Below are positions 33,061 through 46,210 of a stretch of DNA of 64,000 bases, one piece after another. The DNA is from Casuarius casuarius (Eukaryota; Chordata; Aves; Casuariiformes; Casuariidae): the NCBI GenBank assembly GCA_003342895.1, contig PTFA01000364.1, positions 310,001 through 374,000 on the forward strand. Reading direction: 5' to 3'. Each line of letters opens with the position of its first letter. Position 1 is the stretch's first letter. Made by a program: the position numbers and the translations under genes. The notes beneath the pieces were generated by a model that searched no databases, was not told the origin of the DNA, and was given only the letters and a program-made list of their open reading frames with translations.

Positions 33061-36000
33061 CTCTTCCCTGGACTGGAACTGTTCTGAGTGAATCTTTAAG
33101 AATGTGATAGTCAAAATGAGTTAGTTACTACCTTTACTCTGCAAAGGTAATTATTCCAATTCTCTTTCTTGTTATACAAGTTTTATACTCCTGGTCTTCA
33201 TGTTACCCAAACCAAAGGAGTCACATTGATTAGCCCCATACTGGTGTAAAGAAATGGAGAACCAAGACTTATCCTAGGGCAATACACTAGAATTTGTAAC
33301 ATGACTCATACAGGTAGATAGATATAAATATATAAAGCATTACAGGACAGTTCTAGCAGGATGAGAACCTGTGCAAAACAAGCCAGTATGAATAATGATT
33401 GGAGTCTCCTAGCCATCTTTTCATTTTCCCAGTCTGGATGATGTATACAAATTAGCCATTATAGAGAGCAAAGTTATCATTGTACTGTTCTTAAGGAAGT
33501 CACAAGCCTTCTATTGTCTCTAAAATACAAGTTTTCCCATCTATAAGATTAGATAATACCACTTCTCTACCCCACAGAGGTATTTTCTTTTTTCTAATTG
33601 CAATATCATTATAAGGAAAACCAAATAATTAAAGCACCAGAATAAATCAGGGGAACGCTTACAGACAAAAATATGCAAACAGAACATGAGACAACAGAAA
33701 CCCTTATCTCCTCACCCCACATGGTCCATCCTTTTGCACACAGTTTTTGTGATTTTTGCACTACTATGGCACTTTTGTAGTGTCTAGAAACATTGAGCAT
33801 AGAACCCTCAAAAGGTAAGCCATATCTCTATTTTCAGTCACAGTAGTTATCTTCATGAGAGAGCATTTGCTGGTAGCCACTGCAATCTGACTTACCACCT
33901 GGAAGAGGAGAAAGCAGATCTGTAGATGAGCAATGACTTTTCCGTGGTAATACCTGAAGGTAAACTCAAGTGATCGAGTAGCATAAATTACCACAGATAA
34001 ACAGTAGGTGAATCTGGGAATGCACAGCAGAATTTGCAGCTCCCCAGTCATCTAGTCTAACATTTCAGCATTAAACTCAAACCACACTGCTCAAGATTAA
34101 GAACACAAAACAGGAGACATTATTTAAACCAGCCTGTAGATACTATACTAATTAGATCCTTCTCTCCCTTGCAGGTCGTTATTACTGCTTGCAGTGATCA
34201 TCAAATGGAGAACACCATTCATCATGAAAATACTATACTAATGTCATCACAATTTTATCACATAGTCTATGCTAACAGCAATATAATGGTGATGAGCTTA
34301 AATAATGCTCCATGGACTCTGAGAACTCAATGTTTATTCAGAGCTAATTAATACATTATCTAAGAAATTTTTACAAGATAAATCTTGTACCTAAGTACCT
34401 TGTACCTAAGTACCTAAGATAAAAGTATTCTTTTCAGTGGGACTAAGAACCTACAACATTCACTCATTTCAGCTATTGTTTTGGGGGCCATTTCAGTCTG
34501 CAGAACCATCAGTGAGATATTCCAGAAGTAAACAAAGGTCTCTAAATTAGCAGATACTTTTGCAGTATCTGCAGTACACGAGGAAGATAAACTTGAGTCA
34601 CCTGTCTGCCCCTCCCTTTTTACCACCCCCATCCCAGCACTGTAGCTGTTGTCTGTAACTCTCTAAATACTTACATCTAACCAGGATTTGCGACCCCTCC
34701 ATAACTCCTCTAACCTCTCCTGTTCCCTGTATAATTGTAAGGAGCCTCACACAACTGGGAATTGCCTCAAAGGATCAGTCCTTACTGAGAACAAGCTCTG
34801 AGCGGCAGTCTTTTACTCATAGGATTTTCTTGATACGACTCTTCTCAATGCCATTTTGTGCCTCTGTATTTTGGTCCATCGTTACCATGGCTTAAACTAA
34901 CGTGCAGCACTAATTATCTAGAGTCATCCCACAACGATGATATGACTGGCTTTATACAAGGACAGATACATATAGGCCACGTACATGGCTGAGAGGCTTG
35001 TGGAGTCACAGAGAGACTAACAAAAGTAAAAACATAACTATAGGCGCCTAAATCCAGATTTGGGTATCTTTGTGAGTTTAAAATACTAAGGAAAGAACAG
35101 TCTTCATCAAACTGAAATGCACAGTGATGCACAGCTATCCATAGTCTCCAAACACAGATAAATCTTTCACAAAACCAGAAAAGTTTATGTTACAAAGGCA
35201 GCACGCTTTACGGCTTTATGGCTGCTGAAGGATGCCTCAGTGCACGTGTATAGGACTAGTGGATTCTCTCCTGAGGGTGACAATTCATAACACCCACTAT
35301 GCAGAAAGGCAGTTGTTTAAACAGCTCTGCATGCCAACAGAAGATGGGTCTGTCAACATCAGTTTCTGAACACTTTATGTCCTTATACATGTATCCTTCA
35401 ATGCCTTCAGTGATCCATTTGTATAGCACAAATTCAGTTGTCCAGAAATGACAGTTTCCAGTATCAGGGGTTTATAGATCATCAACTTCTCTCACTTTTG
35501 TTTCTGTGCTTTCTTTCTAGTCCTCCTTCCAAGCCTGGTATGCCTGGAACATCCTCTCCCACACAGGTTTGCCAAATCACCAGTCCCTTTATGTATTCCA
35601 GCCCCTTTAGGAGGAAGCTCAGGCTGTGCTGAGGCCATTCATTTACTATATGAAGACCTGACAATTATCTATTATTAAAGCACAGACAACATACTCAGAT
35701 CCATGCAAGGCACAAAGATGAAAACCATCTCCACGTCACGATTACATTTTGGCTAAGGCAGAAGGAAATCAACCGAATCGGAACTGGGGATCTCGGTAGC
35801 TCTCATGATCTCTCATCAGCTCATGAGCTAATATAGTTTGAGCTAAGCAATAAAGGCCTACCAGATGGGGACCAGAGCAACTTGTTTTCCCTGTAAGGAG
35901 ACACAGAGAGGGGTCTGTCACTCACACACAAGCACTCTAATGGCTTACATATGCCATAAAGGGTTTATAATCTGGCAGCTATAAGAAGGTAGAAGACAGA

Positions 36001-38760
36001 GAAAGAGCGGTCAGCAACCGCATCCAAAAGATTAAGCAATGCGTAAGCGAAATCTCCAATTCTTTAAGAATGGAAGTGGTTAAACAAACCCAGAAAAGCA
36101 GTTCTATCTATATCAGAGGCATGTATCATTCAACACATGCTAGGATTGGTTCATATGAATCTTGAATGTCCTTTACTATTTCAGCAGATTTCATAATAAA
36201 GTTCCAGTTGTTGGTTTTTAATCTGTGCAGTATAATCTGCTTGCATTAGACTGCTTGTCATGATAAAATCATATCAGGGACATCATCTCACATGACATCT
36301 CACTACTGACTTCCCTTACACAAACTACCCCCGGAAAATACAGCTAAACCTAAGCTGCAAGCTGTGCTATAGATTTTAATGCAAACATGGACTATATGAA
36401 CACATTGACTAAAACAATCTTCCCAGCAGAGGGAGCGTCAAGAGATTTCAATCTTTCCCGTCTCTATCCAGAAAGCTTTCCGAAAATTTTTCCTCTGTTC
36501 CACAAGTTCAAATAGCTTTTGCTTCAGCTGGGACACCTGAAAAACACAACCTTTGCTCACCTAACTTTCTATATGCTTCCATCCCTTTTGCTACTTACCT
36601 CAAAAAGAAGCCACAGTGGCTTTCGGTTAATGTTGCCAAGCGTGAAACCCATCCAACAAGACCTTAAAGTCAGGGAAGACCTACCTAATTCCTAACTTGA
36701 CTTCGTATGTGCTGTAATGCTTACAAGCTACTCACATGCTCTTCCACACCACTTATCCTCTGAACTTAAACACATTACAAAGCAAACCCAAACCTAAGCA
36801 TGCTTTGCCATTCACCACGCATGTCTGGCCAGGGCTTGAGCCCTGTGCCTTGGCCCAGTGAATCTCCCAGCTCATGCTTTTATATACAAATTAGGATACA
36901 ATCAAATGCACCTCACAGCTGCAAAATGGAAGGCAATAACCAGATGAAATGGGTGCTGAGTTATGGAAGTGCTCTACTCCTGTGTAAAGTCACAGAGTTA
37001 AGCTCAAACCACCTGTTACTTAAGTTCACTATTTGCATTTGCAGCAGGCCTGATCTGAGGAAGAGCGAGCATCAATCTAAATTCTGCAGCAACAATCAAC
37101 AGCATCCCCCCCTCCCCCCCCACAGATGAGCAGTTGAGATTCTTGCATGGCTTCCTATTCATGCTGCAGGCAAGAGGGAGCTCAGCTTCCTTCAGGATGC
37201 ATGGCTCTCCTCTGTCTTTAAGCAACAGGTCAAAAGGGACTTAACAGTTTTAATGAGTCTGTAAACTGAGGCACAAAGACAAACGAGCACAGCACAAAGC
37301 ATGTTAAAAAGACTTACAAATCTTCACCCTAGACACAAAGCCTAAATTTGCTTATTCTGAATCTGAGACTAGGAACGGCATGCTGATAGCCAGAGAGAGA
37401 TATCACCGCTCTCGCTGAATATACTAAGATCTCTTTGGAGTGACCTATTTTCTCAAAAACTAATGGGTCAGGGTCAATGCATATTGATTTAAGTCAGAGC
37501 TATTTAAACCACCAACTTCAATCATAATTTAAATCAAAAGCAAGAAATTTTGATTAAATCATCACTGATTTTAACTCTGTGTTGCACTTGTAGTCTTCAG
37601 TCAGCTTCCTTCAAATGTTATTTAATGTAACTTTTGGTCAGGCCAGAAGGGAAGCTATGTTTATACAGTTAGTCAAATTCTTTTTATTGTTACTATGTTA
37701 GAAAGCAGTGAATGATTTGTTTTTTTATTTCCTATTTGGATTTTTTTTTTATTCATGGTTCATGTCAAAACTGAATTTGGGTAGAAATTGGAATTCAATT
37801 AAAAAACACGATATCAGTATTTCAGAAGTAGATTGATTAGTTACTAGTTACACAAAACTACCTTTAGTGTGCTGGACACATAAGAAACCAGGAGAACTGC
37901 CAAACAGTATTTTCTAGTTTAAATGGATTTATTCAACAGTGGAAGTATTACCTGTAGTAAATGAACTGAACATTTCTGATCACTAAATTTTTTAAAGTTG
38001 TAGAAACAGTAGCTCTCATACACTAATGCTTCATTATCTTTATGTGTTCAAAAACAGAAAGTTTGTCCGCTTTTTCAGCTACCAGTTTTTTCAGTGCTGA
38101 ATAGACTAGTCATTCAAAAGTACTAAATGAATAATCTGAAATGAAAGCTACCATTGTCAAAAGCTGGTTTATGACTTCAATCATCTTTGGTTCCAGCTGC
38201 TCATCTAAGACTTCTACAAAGTTTTTGGCTTACCTTCCTTGCAAAAATTGACAATGAAATGCACTCCTTGAACATTTTTAACTTGCCTTTTCAGGGATTA
38301 TAGTCATAAAATGAATCATCAATATTTCAAACATGTTTCATTTTTCAATAGAAAAATGGAGTTAAATCAAAAGGTCCAATGTGATTTTTTTTTTCCAGCT
38401 TAAAATGTAGACAGTTAACAACTAGCAAAAACTATAAAGGACTTTCTTGCCAAAACATGAATGAATTCTGGTAATTGACAACTTCTTCACCTTTTCTCTT
38501 TCCTGTGGATATTGACCATTTACAGCTTGCACCAGGAAATGTTAGTGGTTCAGTGGCTCAAAAGTAGTCAGCACATCCCATAACCTTAAACTCAGAGTTT
38601 AATAATTTTTTTGCTGAAGTAGTACACTAAAGTATAGCAACATAAATAAATTTGCTTAATCCAATCTATCTTGCTTCGGGTCTATTTCTTTGATTTCCCC
38701 TCATTTCAGTAACAGGCTAACTCCAGCCACCCCACTCTTACCTTTCTCCCTTACATCTCT
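33061..38760 (-). other. TSPAN9: TSPAN9 intron, no gene recognised
   Basis: No coding, RNA or large repeat feature was recognised. Minor items are a 15-base tandem duplication at 34384-34418 and a C-rich run at 37106-37121. Confidence 0.55.
34384..34418. repeat. 15-bp tandem repeat, 2.3 copies
   Basis: Unit CTTGTACCTAAGTAC occurs twice exactly, then CTAAG. Confidence 0.85.
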
Positions 38761-39170
38761 GCAGAAAATTCTTTGTTAGTGCTTCTCTTCTATCGGACAA
38801 ACAGCATCTCTCTCTCCCTCTCCCTCCTGTCTCCCTTTCTCTCTCTCTCCTCCTCTTTCTTTTGCTCTCCCTCCCTCTTTTCTGTTCCAGTTATCCCCAT
38901 GAAACATAATCCCAGCTCTTCCTTCGCTCCCACATTATGTCCTCACACCACCACCTTCTCAGCACATACCTTTTGCCATCTCTTTATTCTGTTATTCCCC
39001 CCCCCCGCCCCCGCCCCTTACTGCACTGGTTTAATCCCCATAGCACTTGCCTTGAGACCCCATTTCACCATCACTCAGGTACAACCTCCCTGATCTTGTT
39101 AGATCCTTATAAGGTTTATCTCTGCCTTCCTTTCTCCTCCCTATTGATGCAGAGCCTATTTCTGCCTAGT
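38760..39170. repeat. pyrimidine-rich tract with C-run
   Basis: Strongly C/T-rich plus strand with (TCTC)n and CCTCC runs. A CCCCCCCCCCGCCCCCGCCCC segment spans 38997-39017. Composition and some words (CACATTAT, CTCAGCACA) recall the tract at 600-1440. No coding potential is seen. Confidence 0.55.
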
Positions 39171-39803
39171 ATCTAACCTATTAAGGTTAATGAGACCACT
39201 GCTTCCCGTCTCCCGAAGGCTTTAAAAAGGGGGCCTACTGAGGCAGTTCTGGGGATACAGAAGATGACCAGAACTTCTTGCTTTGCTAGCAGTATGAGGG
39301 ATGACTGAAAAATTAGACTAGACAGTATATCAACAGAGCAAAGACGACTATGATAATTTATGAACTCAATCGTTTGGGCTAGATTTTGGCATACTACATG
39401 CAGTACAACCAGAACTGCAGCCTCTGCTTCCCCCATTTTCTTCATTCAGGATTTTCCTCCTTTAGAATGCTATTTCTACGTACTTTTCAGAGTCTAATTC
39501 CCTCACCTTAATCTTTGCAAATCTATGATTAAAATCAATGGATGAAACACCGAGACTGCAGTTTTTGCATAAGCCCTCCTCTCCCTAACACCTTCCAGGC
39601 CCTAGTTCTACTTTTCTATCTGCTTGATTTTTACCCTTCTACCAGTTTTCTGGTAGAAGTTTTTCTTTCCTGTTCCAGAAGACTGCCAGGTTCTGCCTCT
39701 GTCTCAGTTTGGTTACATTTACCTAATTTGGTATCCCAGTTTCACTCATACTGTCCTTCTTCTTCCAAGTTCTTCTCCCTTTCAAAGAATAAACATTATT
39801 TTC

Positions 39804-39805
<2 letters not shown>

Positions 39806-39847
<42 letters not shown>
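39806..39847. repeat. T42 homopolymer
   Basis: Forty-two consecutive T residues on the plus strand. It could be the poly(A) of a minus-strand retrocopy, but the sequence to the right shows no recognisable body. It may simply be a homopolymer expansion. Confidence 0.95.
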
Positions 39848-39850
<3 letters not shown>

Positions 39851-42800
39851 TCCATCTTTTTCTTCAGTTGTACTTATGCTGAAAGGGCAGGGAGATAACA
39901 GATCAGATGCTATATGGATTCAAACTGAAGCAGGAATGGAACAATATGTCTTCATACCATGGTTAAAATAGCCATGTGAAATGAATATCATATTCAAATT
40001 CATTCAGCTGTAACGAACAAGGAAAAACATTTCCATAATAAGCAGAGACCCGAGAATAACTGTGAAGACCGGTTAACTGTGAATAACCAGATCCATGCAG
40101 CTTCTCTAGACACCTTGGTCTGTTAGGCTGCTTTCTTGCTATTAAAACAGCACTGTTTCAGTTTGCTCAGGTGTTTTTGTCTCAGATGTAACTGTGATGA
40201 TTTTGCAGTCCTACCTTTGCATGTTGCTGTCTGTCCCTTAAAAATGCAGCCAAGGTAAATGCTCTAGAAACACTGCAGAGTTTCCACAAGTTATAATTTA
40301 GTTCATTCACCAAGGAAGTGAAAGTCCCTAGCCCACAACAAGAGTCCCTGACATTTCCATTTTTCTATTTTATTTTTTAATATTTCCATTCCATATGCTG
40401 GGTTGACCAGGGGAATTGTTGTTCCCCATATGCAAATAAAACAGGAACATGAAATATTGTATTTTACATGCAAAAAACTTACTTGGATCATGCAGCTTCT
40501 TAACCTGAAAAATCTCACTCAAAGAACAGGGGCTACTTGCAAGAGTTCACGAAACTTGCATTTCACAGTGAGAACAAAAATAAGGGGATAAATAATTTTT
40601 TACTTTTGTGGAATTCATGCATTTGGACACAAATTATCGTTATTATACAAATCACTTACTAGTTCAAGTGTCTCATTAGGTTCATCTACATGCCTGTCAT
40701 TAAATAATTGGTCCCAGTCATTGGAAGCAATAGAGAAGCTATTATTACAAGTTTGGTCAAAAATAGAAGGGAAATAAAACACAAGACTCCAACTGGCAAT
40801 TCTCATATGCCATTATTAACCAAGAGAACACTGTAGAATGCACTGGTTCAGCATGGGTGTGAAGGAAAAGGGAGCGCATAAAAGAAAGATCATGTGTTTT
40901 TCTCAAATCAAAAAAATTCAAAGCTGCATAGATAAATTTGACTTCAATACCTAGGTCAGCAAAGTAGCAGTACATAACTGAAAAGGATAATCATCTGTTC
41001 CACAGTGCTGGTGGAAGCAGTAAAATAAAAGTCTGTATAGTTTATCCATGTGAAATGATAGTTTTACTCCACATTTTTTTTCGTGTTTCCCAGAGGCACG
41101 CATGAATTGATCCTGAGATGCACCAAGCCTTTCCCCACAGCAAAGACCATCAGAATCACTCTGGCACGTGCCCAGTTCATTTCAGACACTAAACTAACCC
41201 CCTGTGATGATCTCTAACGCTTTTCTTCCCCTTGCCTATTTCTCCAAAAGTAGGTAGGGTAAGTGGTTGCAGTATCACCACCCTCAGCCCTGAGAGTATG
41301 GGAGCAATTTCCCTTTTCACAGTTTAAAATAGAAATACAAACCTTGCCAAGATGATTTGAAAGCACTGGCTAGTGGATGAAATGTTTCTGAATCTGCATC
41401 GTGTAACATTTGGCAACCAGCATAACTACTGAACAGCTGACTTTTACTGCAATGACATTATTAATTATATCTTTCTTGCCAAACAAGCACTGTAACTGAG
41501 CCTTTGCAATATTCCTTTCGCTAAGCAGTTAATGCATATCTGCTAAACTGATCATACAGTAAATAATGTAGCTGCCCTATGCCTACTAAAAAGATCCATT
41601 TGATCCAGCCAAGATACCATCTGACTGCAAAGAGCTACTATATAAGGGCCAGAGACAGTGTGGTGATCGGAGGGTGGTATGTTCCATCCACCTCATCAGA
41701 CATGGGACAAGAGCCATTCTCAACATTCTTCCTGGCTTGCTGAGACCACCAACAACGTGAGACAGTCATTCATGCCTACTGACTAATTTGCATAAAACTC
41801 TCCTGCATGCTGAAATGTCTTCATTTTGGACATTTTCCATCTAATTCTTTTTTTAATTGAAATCAGCTAAAGCATCTCAAAAAGTCTGTGTATGCCTGCA
41901 GACATATATTAACGGAGCTCAGATATGCACAGTGTGTAAAATTAACTCAGTCAAAAGCCAGGACTTAATTCAGGAAACGGAAAAGCTGACAGAAGTCATC
42001 ACATCCCTAGTCCTTACTGCCTTGAGCCTCTATATTGTGCAAATATTCTAACCCTACTCACATCAAGTCAACTCAAGAAATACTTGACAGATGTCTAAGT
42101 GCCTGCATATTAAATTCCAACAAAATAATCAAGTGCTCTCTGTCCCAAACCCCAACAGTTACTCGCGTACAACCATCATGTTAATCTATCCCTGCTGGCT
42201 TTCCTGTTTAACTCACCCAAGCTCTCAGCAGTTCTACCAATGCCTAGTTCCTGACATCTGACACACTCTATTTCCCTCTCACACAAACTCTTGGGGGCTG
42301 TCCTTCATACTTTAAGGTGTTTGGCTTCACTTCCCTGCTAGTTCCGTCCCAGGTAATCAGAAGCCAGGTGATAAGCAGCACAGATTTGATTTCCTTCTCA
42401 GGGAGTTCCTGGCCAGCTATCTGCCTTGAGATCCTTTGGTCAAGGGGGGATGTACGCTCCTATTGTGTCTACCTCCAGCATATATAACTACATGTCAAAC
42501 TTTGTGAGCAGTTCCACTAACTCCATAAACTTGTTTAATTCTAACAGTAGTTTACTGAAACAGGCAAATTAACAGAGCCGGATTGATGCAATCTAGGCAG
42601 GCTCTAATCTGAGGCCCCCTGGAGTCATCAAAAATGCACTGCATCAGTTCAGTTGGCTTTGGATTAAGCCATAAACAAGCATATTTAGATGAATGATAAT
42701 GTCCTGGTATGAAGAGGCTACAAGGCATAGTCCCTACCACTGCATCTGTACTTAAATGTGAAAATGTGCAGTACTGTTCTCACTTGTCAAAGTTACAGAC

Positions 42801-45019
42801 GGAACCTGTTTTGAAGGTCCAGGAAAGTGATGACTGCTACCATGGGATCACTCATCTTTCTCTCACTCTGCAAATGTACCCTGCTTTATCAACGGATATT
42901 TTTAAATTATAATTATATTCAAGTACATAATACTGTATTTGAATTGAGAAGCTCTCTATTTCATGTTTTATGACCAAGTACTATCCGGCAGCTTTAACTC
43001 CACCATCATACTGCTAAAAATAAAAGCCGCATTAGGAATAAAAATATTAAACCGAAAATTAGAGCAGTGTAGTGCACAACAGTGAGGGCACAGCACCCCC
43101 AAATTTCTAATATTGATAAGCCAGTCACTACTGCTTCTTGACAAATAGAAACTACTTACGCTTCACAAAGAAGGGTCAGGGTTCCATTTTCAAGGGAGAA
43201 GAGGGAACAGTAAGAAGCACAGATCTAATGGCAGGATTCAGGGGATGCCAGTTCCATTCCAAAACATTAGCATTAATGAAAACATAGGAAATCCCCATCA
43301 TGTGTTGCAGTCAAGGCCCAGAACCACTACACACAGATAACGTCTGTGTGCCTTACTGGATAAAAAGACCATCCGCATAGCAGATAGCACCAGAAAAAGG
43401 TGGAAAGAATGTATGTATATTTCAGTGACTACTTACCTGGTTTTGTATTGATCCACAGCAGAAAGTTCTTTGAGCTGTAAATTTGGTGATACACCCAACC
43501 GACGAGCCAGGAAGAGGCAGTAGGTAGAAATTCCAAAGGAGCACAAACGTGTTTTATGGAGTCTGTCACAGTAGCCCCTCAATTGTGAGACTGAAATTGC
43601 CCTACACATATGTCAATGGCATGAATCAAGTCAGATGGAAGCTGTTAAACTGTTAATTTCTGGGAAGAAGACTCTGTGAAATGGAAACACTGTTTAAGAG
43701 GCTGAACTATTCCTGATAAAACTCATGCTGAATTAAGACTGATAACACTGATAAGACATAATACTGATGCCTAATTATAACGTTGCTTATCTCCCTTGAC
43801 CTCCTGTGTTCAAAAGACTACAAATTTGCTTAAGAAAGTTATATTGCTCAAGCCATAGCAAGTGTGCGCTTTATTATGATGATAATTTTTATCATCCAAA
43901 TTCTTCTTTGTTCAGTCGTTGAAGAAGCAGGTTGGCATAACGCAGAAAAGCATAGGGCTAAGAGGAACTAGTCTAGGCAGTGACACTGGTTTTGTTGTGT
44001 TTTGTTTGGCAAGTCACTTTTCCTTGCTGTATTTTTGATCTCCGACTTGGAAAATTATGTTCACCTGCTCTTGTAAAAGGCTTTGAAAAACAGATGAAAA
44101 GCAGCAGGTAAGTGCTAAACAACATTCTTATTGCTCAAATCCTTCTCAGACGGGTGGCTTCACTTCTGCAGTTACTAACCCCCAGCTTCAGCTTAGGAAA
44201 GAGGTACAGAGTAACGCCAGACTGATTCCAGCCTTGAAAATGCCACACTGCTGTTAACTCCCTCCCCTCATTCCCCCAGAAATTGCAACAAAGACACTAT
44301 CTAGTCTTGACTCAGACAGTCCCTGTTGTTTTTCTTTGGAAATATTTTAGAAACCAAACCTAAAAGAATTCTGATTCCAGCTGCCTGGAAAAACAAAAAT
44401 GACATGCTATAGTAAGTCCAACAGTGTTGTAGTATTTTTATACAACACAAATTAGTCCTAAAATAGGAAGGCCTTAGCAGAGCTACACAGCCCTTAGGAA
44501 AAAAAGGAGCATTAACATAAACTTGGTATTGTTATCTTTGGAGTATAATAAAGAAATCTTTGTTTTCAGCTCTCAAGGAAAAAAAATGACTAAACAAGGC
44601 CTTGAATACATCCAAAGACAACATATTAAGGACCACTTTAACAGCTTCTTTTCATTTCTAAATAGAAAATCTAAGAATCACAAATAAAAACAGCACACTC
44701 CATACATGCACTTCTTCATATAAAATTGAAAATAACAAGATTTTATGTTTATTCCTGGAAAAGAATTTTGATAGCACAGTCTGCTGGTTTTCATGAAAAC
44801 TGCAAATAAAAAATTATAATTTTGTTTCTGAAGTCTTTCTTCTTCTGAGGGTCTCTCTTCTTGAATATTCCTGACTTTCAGATAGGAAAAAAAATCTATA
44901 CACTGTGTGACCAAGAAAAGCCAATTTTTTTACTTTTTGTTCATATTGCAGTACAAGGCTGCACTCATGATAGGAAGCTGCTGTGGCAGGCAGCATACAC
45001 AAAGTTGTCCTTGACCCAG
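39848..45019 (-). other. TSPAN9: TSPAN9 intron, no gene recognised
   Basis: No conserved gene seen. A possible minus-strand exon or LTR-like block at about 43414-43610 is described in the findings. The remainder is ordinary AT-rich intronic sequence. Confidence 0.5.
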
Positions 45020-45069
45020 GGACAGAACGACAGAATATTATAGTTTGGAGGAAACAACACTCACTGCTC

Positions 45070-45440
45070 TCTATTCGTCCAACCAAAACAGTTATCTCAT
45101 TGTACAAACCTATCAGGTTGGTCAGGCATGATTTTCCATTGGTAAATCCATGCTGGCTGTTCCCAGTCAGTTTCTTGTCATCCATATGGCCGGACACAGA
45201 TTCCATGAGGATTTGCTTTAAGACTTCCCAGGGACTGAGATTAGGCTGACCTGCCTGTAGTTCTCTGGATCCTTCTTCTTGCCCTTCTGGAAGATGGATG
45301 TGCCTTTCTGGAAGACTGATGTGCCATATGCCTTTTCAAATCATCAGGAATCTCCCCTGGTCACTATGCTCTCACAAAGATGGCAGTGGCCTCACAGTGA
45401 CTTTGGTCAGCTCCCTCAGCACCTTCTGATGCATTCCAGG
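45070..45440 (-). pseudogene. CR1 ORF2 reverse transcriptase fragment
   Basis: Only the N-terminal RT region remains. Readable pieces in shifting frames are an FQKG / KKDPENYRQVSLISVPGK segment, then MDDKKLTGNSQHGFTNGKSC and LTNLIGLYNEIT. In complete CR1 these precede the catalytic FADD box, which is absent here. The upstream endonuclease domain is also absent. The fragment lies about 25-60 bases past the ORF1 end, far closer than in a complete element. Confidence 0.7.
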
Positions 45441-45464
45441 TGGTCCTCATCTCTAGATTAACCT

Positions 45465-46210
45465 AGTTTAGAGCCCTCCTGGCTAGGTTAGAAAGCCCAC
45501 TGGCAAAGATGCCTTTGTCACACTTGGTCAGAGGCAACCTGTGTCCAGGAGCCTGTGCCCAGCACTCTCCATTCCTCAAAGAGGGGTCCATGGTTATAAA
45601 AGCCAAAGCTCTGCCCGCAACACTAGGTATGCAACCAGGTCTTAACCAGCAGGTTGGGTCGCCTCCTACCCAAGCCTTTCCTCTTCACTGGCAGGACCAA
45701 GGAGAATAGCACCTGGGCCCCAGCACCCTGCAGTCACCCTTGGTTTGATAAGGTCTCCATTGACAGTATCATTGGTGCACACATGGATGCGCAGCTGGGG
45801 GTAACAGTCCCAAGTCCGGACATACCTTAGCAGCTTTTCTACAACATTCTTTTCTACAACATTCTTTTCTACAACATTCTTTTCTACAACATTCAGCACT
45901 CGTCCAGCAGCAGCTCTCCTGAGAAACCAAATTTCCTCAGCAGATGAGTCCCTCTATCCCCCACAGAAGGAAGTCTCGAAATAGTATCACATGCTACTTC
46001 TTGGTGCTGATTTAGATGTGGTTCAGATTCATCTTGCTCTGATGCTTTCCTTGAGCTTGTATGGAAGTATTCACTGCTCATTCAAATGCAGTCTCTAAGC
46101 TGTCCCTTCTAGCAAGGCTCAGGCTCCTGCTTCTGCAGGTTCTCTGCAAAGATCCTGCCAATCTCCTGTTTGTCTTCCCAGTTGGCAATCTGTTCGCCAT
46201 CTCTTGCAGC
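45465..46210 (-). pseudogene. CR1 ORF1 (esterase-domain protein) remnant
   Basis: CR1 ORF1 proteins have an N-terminal nucleic-acid-binding and coiled-coil part and an SGNH-hydrolase-like esterase. Visible here are an ELQEMANRL / EIGRIFAENLQKQEPEP segment (different frames), the esterase block with HVxTNDT where family members read HVGTNDT, and the terminal RLARRALN-type ending. Frame changes and stops occur. Within it, at 45835-45894, a 15-base unit is repeated four times exactly and adds NVVEK repeats in frame. It is inactive as it stands. Confidence 0.65.
45835..45894 (-). repeat. 15-bp perfect tandem repeat x4, in frame with CR1 ORF1
   Basis: The plus-strand unit TTTTCTACAACATTC occurs exactly four times. 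On the minus strand it adds NVVEK per unit within the ORF1 reading frame. Perfect identity against a decayed background implies recent expansion. Confidence 0.95.

Noticed and set aside
33010..33080. basic cleavage-like segment (RKRD..KRGG) near the provirus end
   Set aside because: No fusion peptide, membrane span or consistent frame supports an Env cleavage site; AT-rich decay can give this by chance.
38773..39176. two overlapping serine/proline-rich open frames
   Set aside because: They are products of the C/T-rich simple-sequence tract and have no domain.
39848..40100. body of a retrocopy ending in the T42 tract
   Set aside because: No recognisable gene sequence, and no AATAAA on the minus strand just ahead of the run.
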